Source: Pseudarthrobacter chlorophenolicus A6
GTDB lineage: Bacteria; Actinomycetota; Actinomycetes; Actinomycetales; Micrococcaceae
NCBI RefSeq assembly: GCF_000022025.1
Contig: NC_011879.1
Coordinates: 186,001 to 250,000 of the forward strand
Direction: 5' to 3'
Length of the DNA: 64,000 nucleotides
The stretch's first letter is position 1; each line of letters starts with the position of its first letter. The position numbers and the translations under genes are program-made. Below, piece after piece: positions 8,321 through 16,813 of the stretch. Under the pieces are notes generated by a model. That model saw only the letters and a list, made by a program, of their open reading frames with translations. It had not been told where the DNA came from and did no database searches.

Positions 8321-10204
8321 TTGGAGAGGAATACGTTCATCGTACATCAGCACGCCCGCGTGCTGCCAGCACCGTTTTCTGCTGGCGTGTCACGTGAGGA
8401 TAACGATCCTGCCCGCGCATGGGCAGCCTTGGCCCCCCTCCTGGCGGGGCAGCCGCGCGTCCGGCTCTCCCGTGACGCGGGCAAAACCTACCCGTTGAAG
8501 CACGAACGTGCTCTGAGCGAGGACCTCCCATCGCTGCCGGCGGCGGTCAGGATCTTCGGCAAAGACGGCACCTGCGCAGCCCTCTTTCTTGACTTTGACT
8601 CCTCTGTGGCCGGTGTCGACTGGGTGCTGGCAGACGTTCGTGCCGTCCAGACCTGGCTTCACTCTGTAGGAGCCCGCTGGATCGAGGACTACTCCCCCAA
8701 CGGCGGCCGACACGTCTACATTCCGCTTGCGCAGCGGGTCACCTTCTCTGAAGCGCGGGATCTTGTCGAGGCGCTGGGCACGCGGTACCGGACCCTGGAC
8801 AAGACCCCGCACCAGAACCTTCTTCACGGCTGCATGCGTACCCCTGGTTCCCCCCACAAGCGCGGCGGCCACCAGGAACTCGCCATGTCACTTTCCATGG
8901 CATACGACATCGCCCGTCGGCCCAATTCCCCTGCGGTATGGTCCGCTATGACCGCCGACCTGGCAGGTGAGATCAGCGCTGTCCGGGCACTGCGTCTTGA
9001 GGACACCTTCACCCCGGAAACCAGTGAAGTTCCGAAGATCCAGCACCCTGCCGGCCGGATGTCCCGCGCGATGCAGCTAATGGCCCAGACCGGTCTCTAC
9101 GACACGAACCGGTACGCCACCGACTCTGATGCCCGCCAGGCGATCATCACCGGTGCCGCGGCAGCTGGCCTGGAGCTCGTGGACGTGGAGCGCAGGATGC
9201 TTCAGGGCGTGTGGCCCGGACTTGCCTCCTTCTACGCCCGCTATGCCTCCCGCCACCGGATACCGGCTCTCCGGCGGGACTGGATCAACGCGGTCGCCTA
9301 CCTCAGCAAAAACCCTGCCAAAAGAGACACGAATGACAATGTCCGCAGATCCCCCACAAGCCAGCCAAATACACAGCCCCCAGCACCTAAGGGTCTGAAT
9401 CCAGTTTCGGTGAATCCCGATGCAGAGCATCGGTACATCCGGACGTGGCGAAATGCACTCCGCATCAGAGAGGTGAACTACCAGCAGTCCAGAACAGGCA
9501 TGGCTCGGCGAATGGTGTTGAGGTCACTGGGGGAGGCAGCGCACATGACGGCGTCCCGGTTCATCGAATTCGGCGTCCGTTCCATTGCTGTTGCGACAGG
9601 CCTGGATCACACCACCGTCGCGTTGCACCTGAAGGCCCTGCGGCAGGAGAAAGACCCCCTGGTTACCCTGGTGGAGGAAGCCCGCGGAACGAAGGGCGAT
9701 CTGTATATGCTCACCGTCCCCGAAGACCTCAAGGCCGCGGCCGAGGACGCCGCCTGGCAGAAGGGGAAGATCCACGCCCTGCGTCCGGTATTCCGCGAAC
9801 TGGGGCTGCCGGCAGCCTTTGTTTACGAGGCACTCGAGCACTCCCCCGCCATGCCGACATCCGAGATCGTTCGCGTAACCAGACTCTCCCGCTCCTCGGT
9901 TCACGAAGCCCTCGAAGTGCTGTCCGCCTGGAACCTGGTGACCAGGAACGCCGGCCGGTCCTGGTCTGTCGTGGCATCGACTTCCCTGAAGCAGCTGGCA
10001 GAGCAGTTCGGTGTCCTGGAAGCGGTTGCGGCCCAGTTGCAGCGCTACCGCGTGGAGCGGATCCTTTGGCGCGAGTGGCTATCGAAGCACGTCAACACCG
10101 TTGCCGAGCTCCTCTCCCCCGGCGAAGATTACCCCTGGCATCAGTTCGAGGGACCGCCCGATGATTGGGCCCTGCCGGACATCGCGTTCAGGAGGGCCGG
10201 GTAG
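8321..10204 (+). CDS. Plasmid replication protein with archaeo-eukaryotic primase-like domain
   Basis: 627 residues. Near residue 88 ALFLDFDSS gives the hDhD metal site; near residue 127 NGGRHVYIPL gives the sxH-type motif; GCMRTPGSPHKRGGHQ near residue 168 fits the third primase motif. The C-terminal ~250 residues contain winged-helix-like segments (IAVATGLDHTTVALHLKAL; IVRVTRLSRSSVHEALEVLSAW). Fusions of an AEP primase core with DNA-binding helices serve as initiators on many actinobacterial plasmids. The listed TTG start has no good ribosome site; GGAGAGG lies just after it, so the true start may be a few codons later. Confidence 0.75.
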   Translation: MERNTFIVHQHARVLPAPFSAGVSREDNDPARAWAALAPLLAGQPRVRLSRDAGKTYPLKHERALSEDLPSLPAAVRIFGKDGTCAALFLDFDSSVAGVDWVLADVRAVQTWLHSVGARWIEDYSPNGGRHVYIPLAQRVTFSEARDLVEALGTRYRTLDKTPHQNLLHGCMRTPGSPHKRGGHQELAMSLSMAYDIARRPNSPAVWSAMTADLAGEISAVRALRLEDTFTPETSEVPKIQHPAGRMSRAMQLMAQTGLYDTNRYATDSDARQAIITGAAAAGLELVDVERRMLQGVWPGLASFYARYASRHRIPALRRDWINAVAYLSKNPAKRDTNDNVRRSPTSQPNTQPPAPKGLNPVSVNPDAEHRYIRTWRNALRIREVNYQQSRTGMARRMVLRSLGEAAHMTASRFIEFGVRSIAVATGLDHTTVALHLKALRQEKDPLVTLVEEARGTKGDLYMLTVPEDLKAAAEDAAWQKGKIHALRPVFRELGLPAAFVYEALEHSPAMPTSEIVRVTRLSRSSVHEALEVLSAWNLVTRNAGRSWSVVASTSLKQLAEQFGVLEAVAAQLQRYRVERILWREWLSKHVNTVAELLSPGEDYPWHQFEGPPDDWALPDIAFRRAG

Positions 10205-10565
10205 GGTTCGCGGCGACAAGTTGGAGCAGTGCCTGGGTTCCGTGGGCGAACACCTCGGGCACCGTCCGCGAAATCAATCCGATGTCATCCAACCGCATGA
10301 CCGCTGTGCCCCGCAGGATGCGCGTCAACCGCTGGTAGTTCAGCCCGGTCGTCTCGGACAGAGCCTCGATGGTCATGCCCCGCTCGTGGAGGGCGAGACG
10401 GACCTCCCTGGCAAAGGCATGCTGGGCCATCGCACCGGAGACACGGTAAGTGTTGTCGGGGGTCTCCTGAACGAATTCCGGACTTAGCTTCTTGCCGAAC
10501 TCCCGCGGATTGCTTAGCTGCGAACGTGGCTCGTAATGGGAGCCGTTGTCGCGGAGCATTGCCAT
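10188..10565 (-). CDS. XRE-like helix-turn-helix protein
   Basis: 125 residues. Residues ~55-105 (VRLALHERGMTIEALSETTGLNYQRLTRILRG) form a Cro/C1-type HTH. Convergent with rep and overlapping its last 17 nt. ATG 10565 was chosen because longer reading passes into the repeat array; TATCTT about 8 nt upstream could serve as a -10 for a leaderless message. Candidate regulator of replication or partition. Confidence 0.65.
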   Translation of the reverse strand: MAMLRDNGSHYEPRSQLSNPREFGKKLSPEFVQETPDNTYRVSGAMAQHAFAREVRLALHERGMTIEALSETTGLNYQRLTRILRGTAVMRLDDIGLISRTVPEVFAHGTQALLQLVAANPTRPS

Positions 10566-10644
10566 GGAATGAAGATACCCCTGACCCGGGTAGCAGTGAC
10601 ACCGCACTCCCCTGCTACCGCCGGCGGCACTGGAGGGTGGGCCT

Positions 10645-12065
10645 GTTTGCGCTAATGGTTCTATTCGCGGGAATGGAACCATTAGCCCCGCTCCCCCACC
10701 TCTGCGGCTGTGTAGTCACGGTCGCTGAAGCAGGCGCAAATGTCACCACTTCATGCGTCGGATGATCACCAATAGTTCACGCAGCCCCTATCCGCCAACC
10801 AGATCACTCACCCGTTTGGGCGGACCCAAATGGAACCATTGCCGACTGTGGCAGCATTCGGGATGCCACTCCCCCACCCCGGCGCGCAGCATTCAAATGA
10901 AAATCGGCGACCTGTATGGCCAAACATCTCAGCCACTGCTCGACGATGCGACTGACCTGCACCACTCCCCCAGCCGGAGTTCAGGTCCTCGTGCGCCAAG
11001 GGCATTTGGAACCATTACCGCAGTGACGCAAAAGGTACTATTTGCTCCTGGCCTAGGCGTACTACTGCCGTCAACCCGGTGAGGCGGCCGGCCCGGGATG
11101 CGAGCTGCCCTTTGACCAGGGCCCAGTCCAGATCGCCAGACTCGATGTCCAGCCCAAGTGCAGAGGGGCGGTGAACTCCTGCAACGTGGCCCAGGGTCAA
11201 CGATTCTGCCAGCTGGTTATCGGCGTAGCCGGTAAATGGTACTAAATGCGCATAGCCCACCGTTTGCTCCGCCGTGGGCTGCGACGTAAATGCCACCGTT
11301 TCCGCATATTGCGCCATAGAAGCTCAGAGTGGCTTTTCCGCAAATGCCACCGTTAGCGCATACGCCGCCATTGGCGCTATCAGTTCTTCTACCGGAAATG
11401 CCACCATATGCGCACGTGAGGCGCGGACGGACGCCGCGGCAGCTTCTCGCAATTACCACCATTTGAGTAACAACGGCCGTACGCGAGCTTCTGGAGTTGT
11501 TTGAGAAAATGCCACCATTGGCGCCCTGGACGACTGATGTTCTCCTTGCGCAAATACCACCATAGCCACGTGGGGTCGGCGACGGGGATAGTAGTGCGGT
11601 CTTGTCGGAGCCGTTCGGACGGGGAGACTCGTTGTAGGTCAATATTGGAACCATTTGCGAATCCGCGTGAATGCTGGCCTCACTCGGTAATGAGGGTTGT
11701 GGCTAGGCTGTGCCATAACGATGCCGGGCGCAAATGGAACCATTGTCCGTCGCCTCCTGGTCGATCTGCGGGGCGAGGTCCCGCAAGCCCAGGACTCTCG
11801 AATGGTTCCATTTGCGAATGAGACGGAGTTCAAGTCAATGGTGGCATATGCGCTAAAACCGCTAATGCCGGTTTTTGCGTCAAGAGTGCCATATGCGCCA
11901 ACAGCTCTTATGCCGCCGTTTGCGTCAACGTTACCTTTCCCGCAAATCCCGCCCGTGGTCCCGTTTGCGCGAATGGTGGCATATGCGCATACACCGCCGT
12001 TCGCGGTAATGGTTCTTTTTGCGCCAATGGTGGGTTTCGCGCCCATGGAACTATTTGCGTCGGCG
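10645..12065. repeat. Centromere-like array of degenerate palindromic repeats
   Basis: About 1.4 kb holding more than 25 copies of a 14-16 nt unit, in both orientations, with core AATGGTNCCATTTGCG and variants such as AATGCCACCATT and AATGGTGGCATATGCG. Examples are near 10655, 10831, 11010, 11035, 11233, 11340, 11397, 11510, 11650, 11734, 11803, 11840 and 12050. Spacing is irregular with 20-60 nt between many units. It lies directly upstream of parA-parB, as parS/centromere arrays of type Ib partition systems do. Reading frames inside it are repeat artefacts. Confidence 0.75.
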
Positions 12066-12204
12066 GCCCGCGTGGCGTCCGGAGAGCAGCGGATCACCCG
12101 GCTAATCTGGGGGCATCGGTTCCCGGCCCGATGAGCCCCGCCACAGGTGGGCCCTTCTGCCGCGCCGTATTTGTATGAGCAGTGCAACGGAAGGTACGCA
12201 AGAG

Positions 12205-13029
12205 ATGTCGGCAATAATCATCGCCGTCTGCAACCAAAAAGGCGGCGTTGGCAAGACGACGCTGGTGACCGGCTTGGCAGAGGTTTTTTCTCGGACCCTG
12301 CGCAAGAAGGTCCTTGTCATAGACGCTGATCCCCAGTACAACGTGACCTCGGCCCTGGGCGTGACCGATCCGGAGTTCACCCTCAACGACGTCCTCTACG
12401 GTGACGAGTCGAACAACCAGAAGATCATGCCCGGTGTTGCCGCGGACGCCATCATGCCGGCGGGGGAGGCCTGGCAGCCCCGTGCGGACAAGAAGGAGAA
12501 CTTCCCACAGCTCGACCTGATCGCCGCCGAACGGAACCTGGCTTCCCGGGAGCGGGACTCCATGATGGCCCGGGAACACCGGCTTCGGATCGCCCTGAAA
12601 GGGGTCACCGACGAGTACGACATCGTCCTCATCGACTGCGCCCCGTCCCTCGGCATCCTGACGGTCAACGCCCTGACTGCCGCCACTCATGCACTGCTCG
12701 TGACCGAACCGCGGGTCGCCTCGGTAGAAGGTCTCTCGGAGATCGTCACCACCATCTCTGAGGTTCAGGAGAACCTGAACGAGAACATCGAGCTCCTTGG
12801 CGTTGTCATCAACAAGCAGAAGAAACGTGCAGACCAGATGCACTGGATCGAAAAGGTCAACGCCAACTTCGGCGACCTCGTCCTTGAGCCGATGCTGCAG
12901 GACCGCGAGGTGTTCGCCAAGGCGCAGGCCGCATCGCAGCCGTTGCGCGCCTGGGGATCGGAAGCGGCACCGCACAGAGGCGACCTGGTGATCCTGGCCA
13001 ACAACATCTGGAAGGGCGCACAGTCATGA
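12205..13029 (+). CDS. parA: ParA-type partition ATPase
   Basis: 274 residues starting MSAIIIAVCNQKGGVGKTT, the deviant Walker A with its signature lysine, followed by VLVIDADPQYN and YDIVLIDCAPSLG. This is the ATPase that moves plasmid copies apart over the nucleoid together with a centromere-binding partner. ATG 12205 is preferred over ATG 12175 because it places the P-loop at the usual distance, GGAAGG lies upstream, and the nine extra codons are atypical in base use. It overlaps the next gene by ATGA. Confidence 0.93.
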   Translation: MSAIIIAVCNQKGGVGKTTLVTGLAEVFSRTLRKKVLVIDADPQYNVTSALGVTDPEFTLNDVLYGDESNNQKIMPGVAADAIMPAGEAWQPRADKKENFPQLDLIAAERNLASRERDSMMAREHRLRIALKGVTDEYDIVLIDCAPSLGILTVNALTAATHALLVTEPRVASVEGLSEIVTTISEVQENLNENIELLGVVINKQKKRADQMHWIEKVNANFGDLVLEPMLQDREVFAKAQAASQPLRAWGSEAAPHRGDLVILANNIWKGAQS

Positions 13030-13751
13030 GCACGCGGCCCGGACCGGCGCCGGAGCGTGGCGGTACGCCTGCCGGCCTTGATGCACTCCGGAGAAAAGGT
13101 GGGCTGAAGAAGGCCCGCAGCACCAGCGTTATTGCGGAGATGACTCGGGTGGAAGACGAAGCTCCGATGCCCGCAGCGCCAGTCGTCTCCGAGCCCGTCG
13201 CGGCGGCCGAGCCGGAGCCGGACCGCGCACCCAAGTCTGAGCCGGCTCAGGTGCAGCCCATGCCCGTTCAGCAGGCCCCTGCCGCTCCGGCAGCCGCTCC
13301 TGCGCCAGCGCCTGAACCCACCTATGTTCAGCCTCAGCCTCAGCCTCAGCCTCAGCCTCAGCCTCAGCCTCAGCCTCAGCCTCAGCCTCAGCCTCAGCAG
13401 GAGGTCGCCTCCTACGCGCCACCGGTAGAGGCGCAGCAGGCCGCTTACGCGCCGCCAGTGCAGCAGTTCATCGCGCAGCAGACCCAGCCACAGCAGTCGG
13501 CTCCTGAACCGCCCGTGGTGGAGAAGAAGACATACCGGAAGACCAGCTTCTTCCAGTCCAGGGAATCCGGGGCCCGGATGCGGTCCGCTTACATGGCGAC
13601 CCGGCACCTCACCGGCTCAAGGACGCTGTCGGATTTCATCCTGGCCGCAGTGGAGCGTGAGGTGGAGGCCCTCGAGCGGAAGTACAACGGGGGAGACAGG
13701 TTCACCGCGGATCCCGGCAGTGTCCCGCGCGGCCGTCCCCTGGAGACCTGA
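13026..13751 (+). CDS. ParB-like centromere-binding protein with Gln-Pro linker
   Basis: 241 residues. The N-terminal basic segment may contact ParA. A low-complexity Pro/Ala/Gln linker (residues ~45-165) includes a (Gln-Pro)n tract. The C-terminal ~75 residues (YRKTSFFQ, GARMRSAY, TLSDFILAAVEREVEALE) form the predicted strand-helix-helix DNA-binding domain shared with 4684-5292. Translationally coupled to parA by ATGA. It has no HTH of canonical ParB, so it is better viewed as a type Ib-like partner acting on the array at 10.6-12.1 kb. Confidence 0.75.
   Translation: MSTRPGPAPERGGTPAGLDALRRKGGLKKARSTSVIAEMTRVEDEAPMPAAPVVSEPVAAAEPEPDRAPKSEPAQVQPMPVQQAPAAPAAAPAPAPEPTYVQPQPQPQPQPQPQPQPQPQPQPQQEVASYAPPVEAQQAAYAPPVQQFIAQQTQPQQSAPEPPVVEKKTYRKTSFFQSRESGARMRSAYMATRHLTGSRTLSDFILAAVEREVEALERKYNGGDRFTADPGSVPRGRPLET
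13329..13400 (+). repeat. Tandem hexanucleotide repeat inside parB-like gene
   Basis: Eleven copies of CAGCCT plus a terminal CAGCAG, encoding the Gln-Pro tract. Copy-number changes by slippage would lengthen or shorten the linker without breaking the frame. Confidence 0.9.
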
Positions 13752-13891
13752 CCGGCCGGGCCGTTCCCCTGGCGGCAGGGTGAAATGCAGGGTGAAGTCT
13801 GCACTCCAGTGGACCTCGTTGTTCATGGCCGTCATAGATTGGTTGTGGACATCAGATCGCGGCACGGGGCCGATCTGCGAGGGGACTTCAT

Positions 13892-14065
13892 TTGAGCATC
13901 AAGGTCAGCTACCGGACTACGCTCGCGTGTGATGGCGGCGCATGGGGCAAATGCCTTCGGTCGTCTATGACGACCTTCGAAGCGATCACGATGGCTGCAA
14001 CGATCCGCGCAGCCCAGCGCTCCGCTTGGGCGGTCACCGACGAGGCGACCTGCCCGTTTTGCTGA
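13892..14065 (+). CDS. Small Cys-pair (zinc-ribbon-like) protein, 57 aa
   Basis: TTG start after GAGGGGAC. Contains ACDGGAWGKC in the first third and CPFC at the very C-terminus, with Ala-rich helix between and AWAV before the last pair. This is the layout of small actinobacterial Cys4 proteins seen on phages and plasmids, and matches 28530-28772. Function unknown; metal binding inferred from the Cys pairs. Confidence 0.55.
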   Translation: MSIKVSYRTTLACDGGAWGKCLRSSMTTFEAITMAATIRAAQRSAWAVTDEATCPFC

Positions 14066-14179
14066 ACGCCATGCGAGTCGCTGCTGCCTCTCTCCGGGGC
14101 GGATAAGCGGCGACACGAGCGGAGGCCCGCGGAAAGAATTCCGGGGCCTCCTCGGGGCGCACAGCTCTGACCAGGTGAC

Positions 14180-15052
14180 CTACCAGGCGTGCTCGTCGAA
14201 CGTCTCGCCGACGATCGTGTTGACGTTCGTTTCACCTTCCACCAGGAGTCGGGTGAAACGCTCCTCGTGGTAACTGTCCTCGTTGTGGGGGAGTCCTTCG
14301 GCGAATCGTACGGCAGCCTTTGAGTACGCGAGCATGGCACCCTGTTTCGTCCACTCCTGCGTGCCCCAGTCGTTTTGCGGGATGGAGCCGTTGTGTTGCT
14401 GCATCTCGACAGCCCGGGCCGTGAAGTAGCCGGCCAGGCGGCGTGCCCGCAGTGATGTCAGAGGTGCGGCGGTGCGCTTTTTGATCTCAGCAGGGTGGAG
14501 CGCCTCGTGATCGGCCCCCACAGGCAGACCCAGCATCAGGACTTCGCCACGACGGCGTCCGATTGTCTCCGGATCAGCGTCAGCATCCATCAGAGCTGCG
14601 GCCACCTCTGCTTCACCAAAGGCGACCCCCTGGTAGTAGGTGTCGCCGGTGCGGTTGGTCGAGTCCAGCGCGTTGCGCATCCGGACGAAACTTCCGCGAA
14701 GGGCGCGGTCTGCCTGGGCCTGGTCAATCGTGGAGGTTTCCGGGTCGGGGTTGTGGTCCACCGGGGGCATGACAGTGTCCAGGTACGCCTCCCACGGCAC
14801 CAGACGGTCGGCTTTCAGATGCAGCGAGCCGCCGCCGTCCAGATTGACGGTCACATTGCCGTTCTTGTCTTTGCCGGGCTCGGCGATCGTGCCGAACTCG
14901 TTGCCGGTCATCACGCGGGTCCCTGGGGACATGGCGAAGACGTCTTCCGATTCCTTCAGCATCTGCAGCTGGATGGACGGGTCTGCGTGTGCGGTCGCCG
15001 CGAACTGGCCTCCGGCCGGGATGCCCTTGGGCTGCCGGGCAGTGACGGTCAT
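14180..15052 (-). CDS. RQPKG-tag protein with SH3-like segment, 290 aa
   Basis: Residues 1-30 are the tag (TARQPKGIPAGGQFAATAHA). Residues ~42-88 (GTRVMTGNEFGTIAEPG, NVTVNLDGGG, LKADRLVPW) look like a small SH3-type beta barrel. The rest is mostly helical and ends in GETFDEHAW. It lacks the start-site box: the ATG overlaps the stop of the preceding tag gene (TGATGA) and AAGGACG precedes it, so it is the second gene of a two-gene unit. Function of the body unknown. Confidence 0.75.
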   Translation of the reverse strand: MTVTARQPKGIPAGGQFAATAHADPSIQLQMLKESEDVFAMSPGTRVMTGNEFGTIAEPGKDKNGNVTVNLDGGGSLHLKADRLVPWEAYLDTVMPPVDHNPDPETSTIDQAQADRALRGSFVRMRNALDSTNRTGDTYYQGVAFGEAEVAAALMDADADPETIGRRRGEVLMLGLPVGADHEALHPAEIKKRTAAPLTSLRARRLAGYFTARAVEMQQHNGSIPQNDWGTQEWTKQGAMLAYSKAAVRFAEGLPHNEDSYHEERFTRLLVEGETNVNTIVGETFDEHAW

Positions 15053-15468
15053 CAGCGGCCGTCCTTGAGGGCGTAGACGCCGTCCTCGATGTCCTCGTTC
15101 TGCAGGTCAATGAGATGCTCGCCCAAGCGGCGTCCTGCCCCTTCAGGGTCCGCGGAGCCAGGATCCTGGTGCTCGGCCACCACATACCGGTCGATAGCAA
15201 GGCGGAGGAGGCGGTCATCGTTGCGGAGATCGCGGACCACTGCGCCGGCGTCGCCGAATTCGCCACGGTCCAAGGCGTCGTAGATCGCTGACCGGGCGAC
15301 CCGTGCTTCGTCCAAGGGGTTCAGACGGTCACTGAGGAGTTCCGCATGCGCGTGCGCCTGGAACGAGGGCCGTGCCGTCAGGACAGCGGCCGGCTCGGCA
15401 TGAGTGGTCGCGGCGAACTGGCCGCCTACAGGAATGCCTTTAGGCTGGCGGGCCGTAATCGTAGTCAT
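15052..15468 (-). CDS. RQPKG-tag protein, 138 aa
   Basis: Tag residues 1-28 (MTTITARQPKGIPVGGQF...), then a short helical acidic body (DEARVARSAIYDALDRGEF; LLRLAIDRYVVAEH). A much longer in-frame reading upstream is not used because the GCCGCACACC box fixes the start 8 nt downstream. Divergent from the metallophosphoesterase gene; the two boxes lie 48 nt apart. Confidence 0.75.
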   Translation of the reverse strand: MTTITARQPKGIPVGGQFAATTHAEPAAVLTARPSFQAHAHAELLSDRLNPLDEARVARSAIYDALDRGEFGDAGAVVRDLRNDDRLLRLAIDRYVVAEHQDPGSADPEGAGRRLGEHLIDLQNEDIEDGVYALKDGR

Positions 15469-15476
15469 ACCAGGAA

Positions 15477-15486
15477 GGTGTGCGGC
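15477..15486 (-). promoter_or_regulatory. GCCGYACACA box for tag gene 15052-15468
   Basis: GCCGCACACC (one mismatch), spacer TTCCTGGT, then ATG. No purine-rich ribosome site in the spacer. Confidence 0.7.
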
Positions 15487-15534
15487 TGGATGCGTTTCCG
15501 CCAGCATGTCGGAGCGGAGCCTGGACACCACCGT

Positions 15535-15544
15535 GCCGTACACA
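15535..15544 (+). promoter_or_regulatory. GCCGYACACA box for metallophosphoesterase (plus strand)
   Basis: GCCGTACACA, spacer TAATGGGA, then ATG 15553. The only plus-strand member found, and its gene is untagged. Confidence 0.75.
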
Positions 15545-15552
15545 TAATGGGA

Positions 15553-16347
15553 ATGGAAACACTCACTCAACTTGATATGGTCCACGAGGTCCCGAAGGTG
15601 CTCATTGCCGGGGATTGGCACGGCAACACCGGCTGGATGCACCAGGTCCTGGCATGCGCTGCACGCGACGGCTACAAGGTGATCATCCATGTCGGTGACC
15701 TGAAGGTCCTGTGGCCCGATGAGTACTACCCGGACTTCGCCGACTACGGCGGGTTCACGGCCGAGCTCGTCGCAGACCTGGAGCGTCTGGGGTTGGTGTT
15801 CATCTTCGCCGACGGGAACCATGACGCCCACCCGGCGCTGCGGGCCTTGCCCCTGAACGCGGACGGTTTCGGTGCCATCAGCGACCGGCTGCTGTACGCA
15901 CCACGCGGGCACCGGTGGACCCTCGGGGGAGTGCGTTTCGGAGCCCTCGGCGGCGCCTACTCGATCGACCGGGGCTGGGGCACTGAAGGGCGCGACTGGT
16001 TCCTGGAGGAGACTGTCGTGCCGGAGGATGTTGCAGCGCTCGGCACAGAACCGCTCGACGTTCTCATCAGCCATGATGTGCCAGCCGGCATCGACCTGGA
16101 TGAGGGCACGATGGACGTGCCCGAGGCGATCGAGCGGGAGTCCTACATCGTCCGTTCCCTGCTCCGCGAGGCGGTACGGAACACTGAGCCGAGGCTTGTC
16201 TTCTCGGGCCACTGGCACCAACGCCGCACTGGCCTCATGCCGGGAATGGAAACCCGTGTGCACGTTCTGGACAAGGAGTTCAAGGCAGGAAACCTGGTCA
16301 CGTTGGACCTGTCGACCCTGGCCGTGGAGGAATACAAGCCGGTATGA
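15553..16347 (+). CDS. Calcineurin-like metallophosphoesterase
   Basis: 264 residues. The metal-binding motifs are GDWHGN near residue 20, HVGDL near residue 44, DGNHD near residue 77, ISHD near 170 and GHWHQ near 220, the full Dx H / GD / GNHD / H / GHxH set of two-metal phosphoesterases. The substrate cannot be read from sequence. The start is set by the box upstream; a second ATG two codons earlier would break the spacing. Terminated by a strong hairpin shared with the convergent lipoprotein gene. Confidence 0.9.
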   Translation: METLTQLDMVHEVPKVLIAGDWHGNTGWMHQVLACAARDGYKVIIHVGDLKVLWPDEYYPDFADYGGFTAELVADLERLGLVFIFADGNHDAHPALRALPLNADGFGAISDRLLYAPRGHRWTLGGVRFGALGGAYSIDRGWGTEGRDWFLEETVVPEDVAALGTEPLDVLISHDVPAGIDLDEGTMDVPEAIERESYIVRSLLREAVRNTEPRLVFSGHWHQRRTGLMPGMETRVHVLDKEFKAGNLVTLDLSTLAVEEYKPV

Positions 16348-16351
16348 CTTG

Positions 16352-16399
16352 AACACAGAGGGCCCGTCCATGTTGATGATGGACGGGCCCTCTGGTGTT
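16352..16399. terminator. Bidirectional hairpin terminator
   Basis: AGAGGGCCCGTCCAT pairs with ATGGACGGGCCCTCT across a 7-nt loop, between the convergent metallophosphoesterase and lipoprotein genes. Confidence 0.85.
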
Positions 16400-16404
16400 G
16401 AGCG

Positions 16405-16809
16405 CTAGGCGAAGCAAGCCCGTAGGCTGCTCAGTGTTCCTGTGCTCGTCGTGCAGCCTATGTCGGACGGGCCGATATTGATGGAGCCGTCTGGGCTAAA
16501 GACACCCATCGCTAACGTTCCGTCTTCGATCCGGGGATCCTTCAGGATCTTGGTGAGCGCCCCCTTCGCGATGCTCTTCAGCTCGTCCTCGTCCGAGCTA
16601 TCGGCGGTGATTTTCAGCGTGATGAACGTCCCCGAGGTGTTGGCGTTGACGTGAGCATTCACCGCGGTGACGCCGGGAATGGATTCCGCGTTCTCGTGGA
16701 TGGCCCCTTCAATCGTGGCCTTCTTCTCTTCGTAGCCGCATGCAGACACGGTGGCTCCGGTAGCTATAAGCAGCAGTCCGAAGACAAGCAGGCGTAGAAG
16801 TCGGGTCAT
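16405..16809 (-). CDS. Predicted lipoprotein, 134 aa
   Basis: The N-terminus MTRLLRLLVFGLLLIATGATVSAC is a basic-hydrophobic signal ending in a lipobox-like VSAC, so the mature protein should be anchored by Cys at residue ~24. The mature part is a small alpha/beta domain (ITLKITADSSDEDELKSIAKGALTKIL) with a second Cys pair near the end. It begins 4 nt after the stop of the tag gene upstream, implying cotranscription. Confidence 0.8.
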   Translation of the reverse strand: MTRLLRLLVFGLLLIATGATVSACGYEEKKATIEGAIHENAESIPGVTAVNAHVNANTSGTFITLKITADSSDEDELKSIAKGALTKILKDPRIEDGTLAMGVFSPDGSINIGPSDIGCTTSTGTLSSLRACFA

Positions 16810-16813
16810 GGAT

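Noticed and set aside
10645..12065. CRISPR array
   Set aside because: Units are short, palindromic, degenerate and irregularly spaced in both orientations; no cas genes.
11217..12214. Overlapping reading frames on both strands rich in Ala-Asn-Gly-Gly and similar repeats
   Set aside because: They are translations of the palindromic repeat array; frames exist on both strands at once and have no ribosome sites.
16405..16809. Lipoprotein as a tag-family member
   Set aside because: It has a signal peptide and lipobox instead of the tag, although it is cotranscribed with a tag gene.
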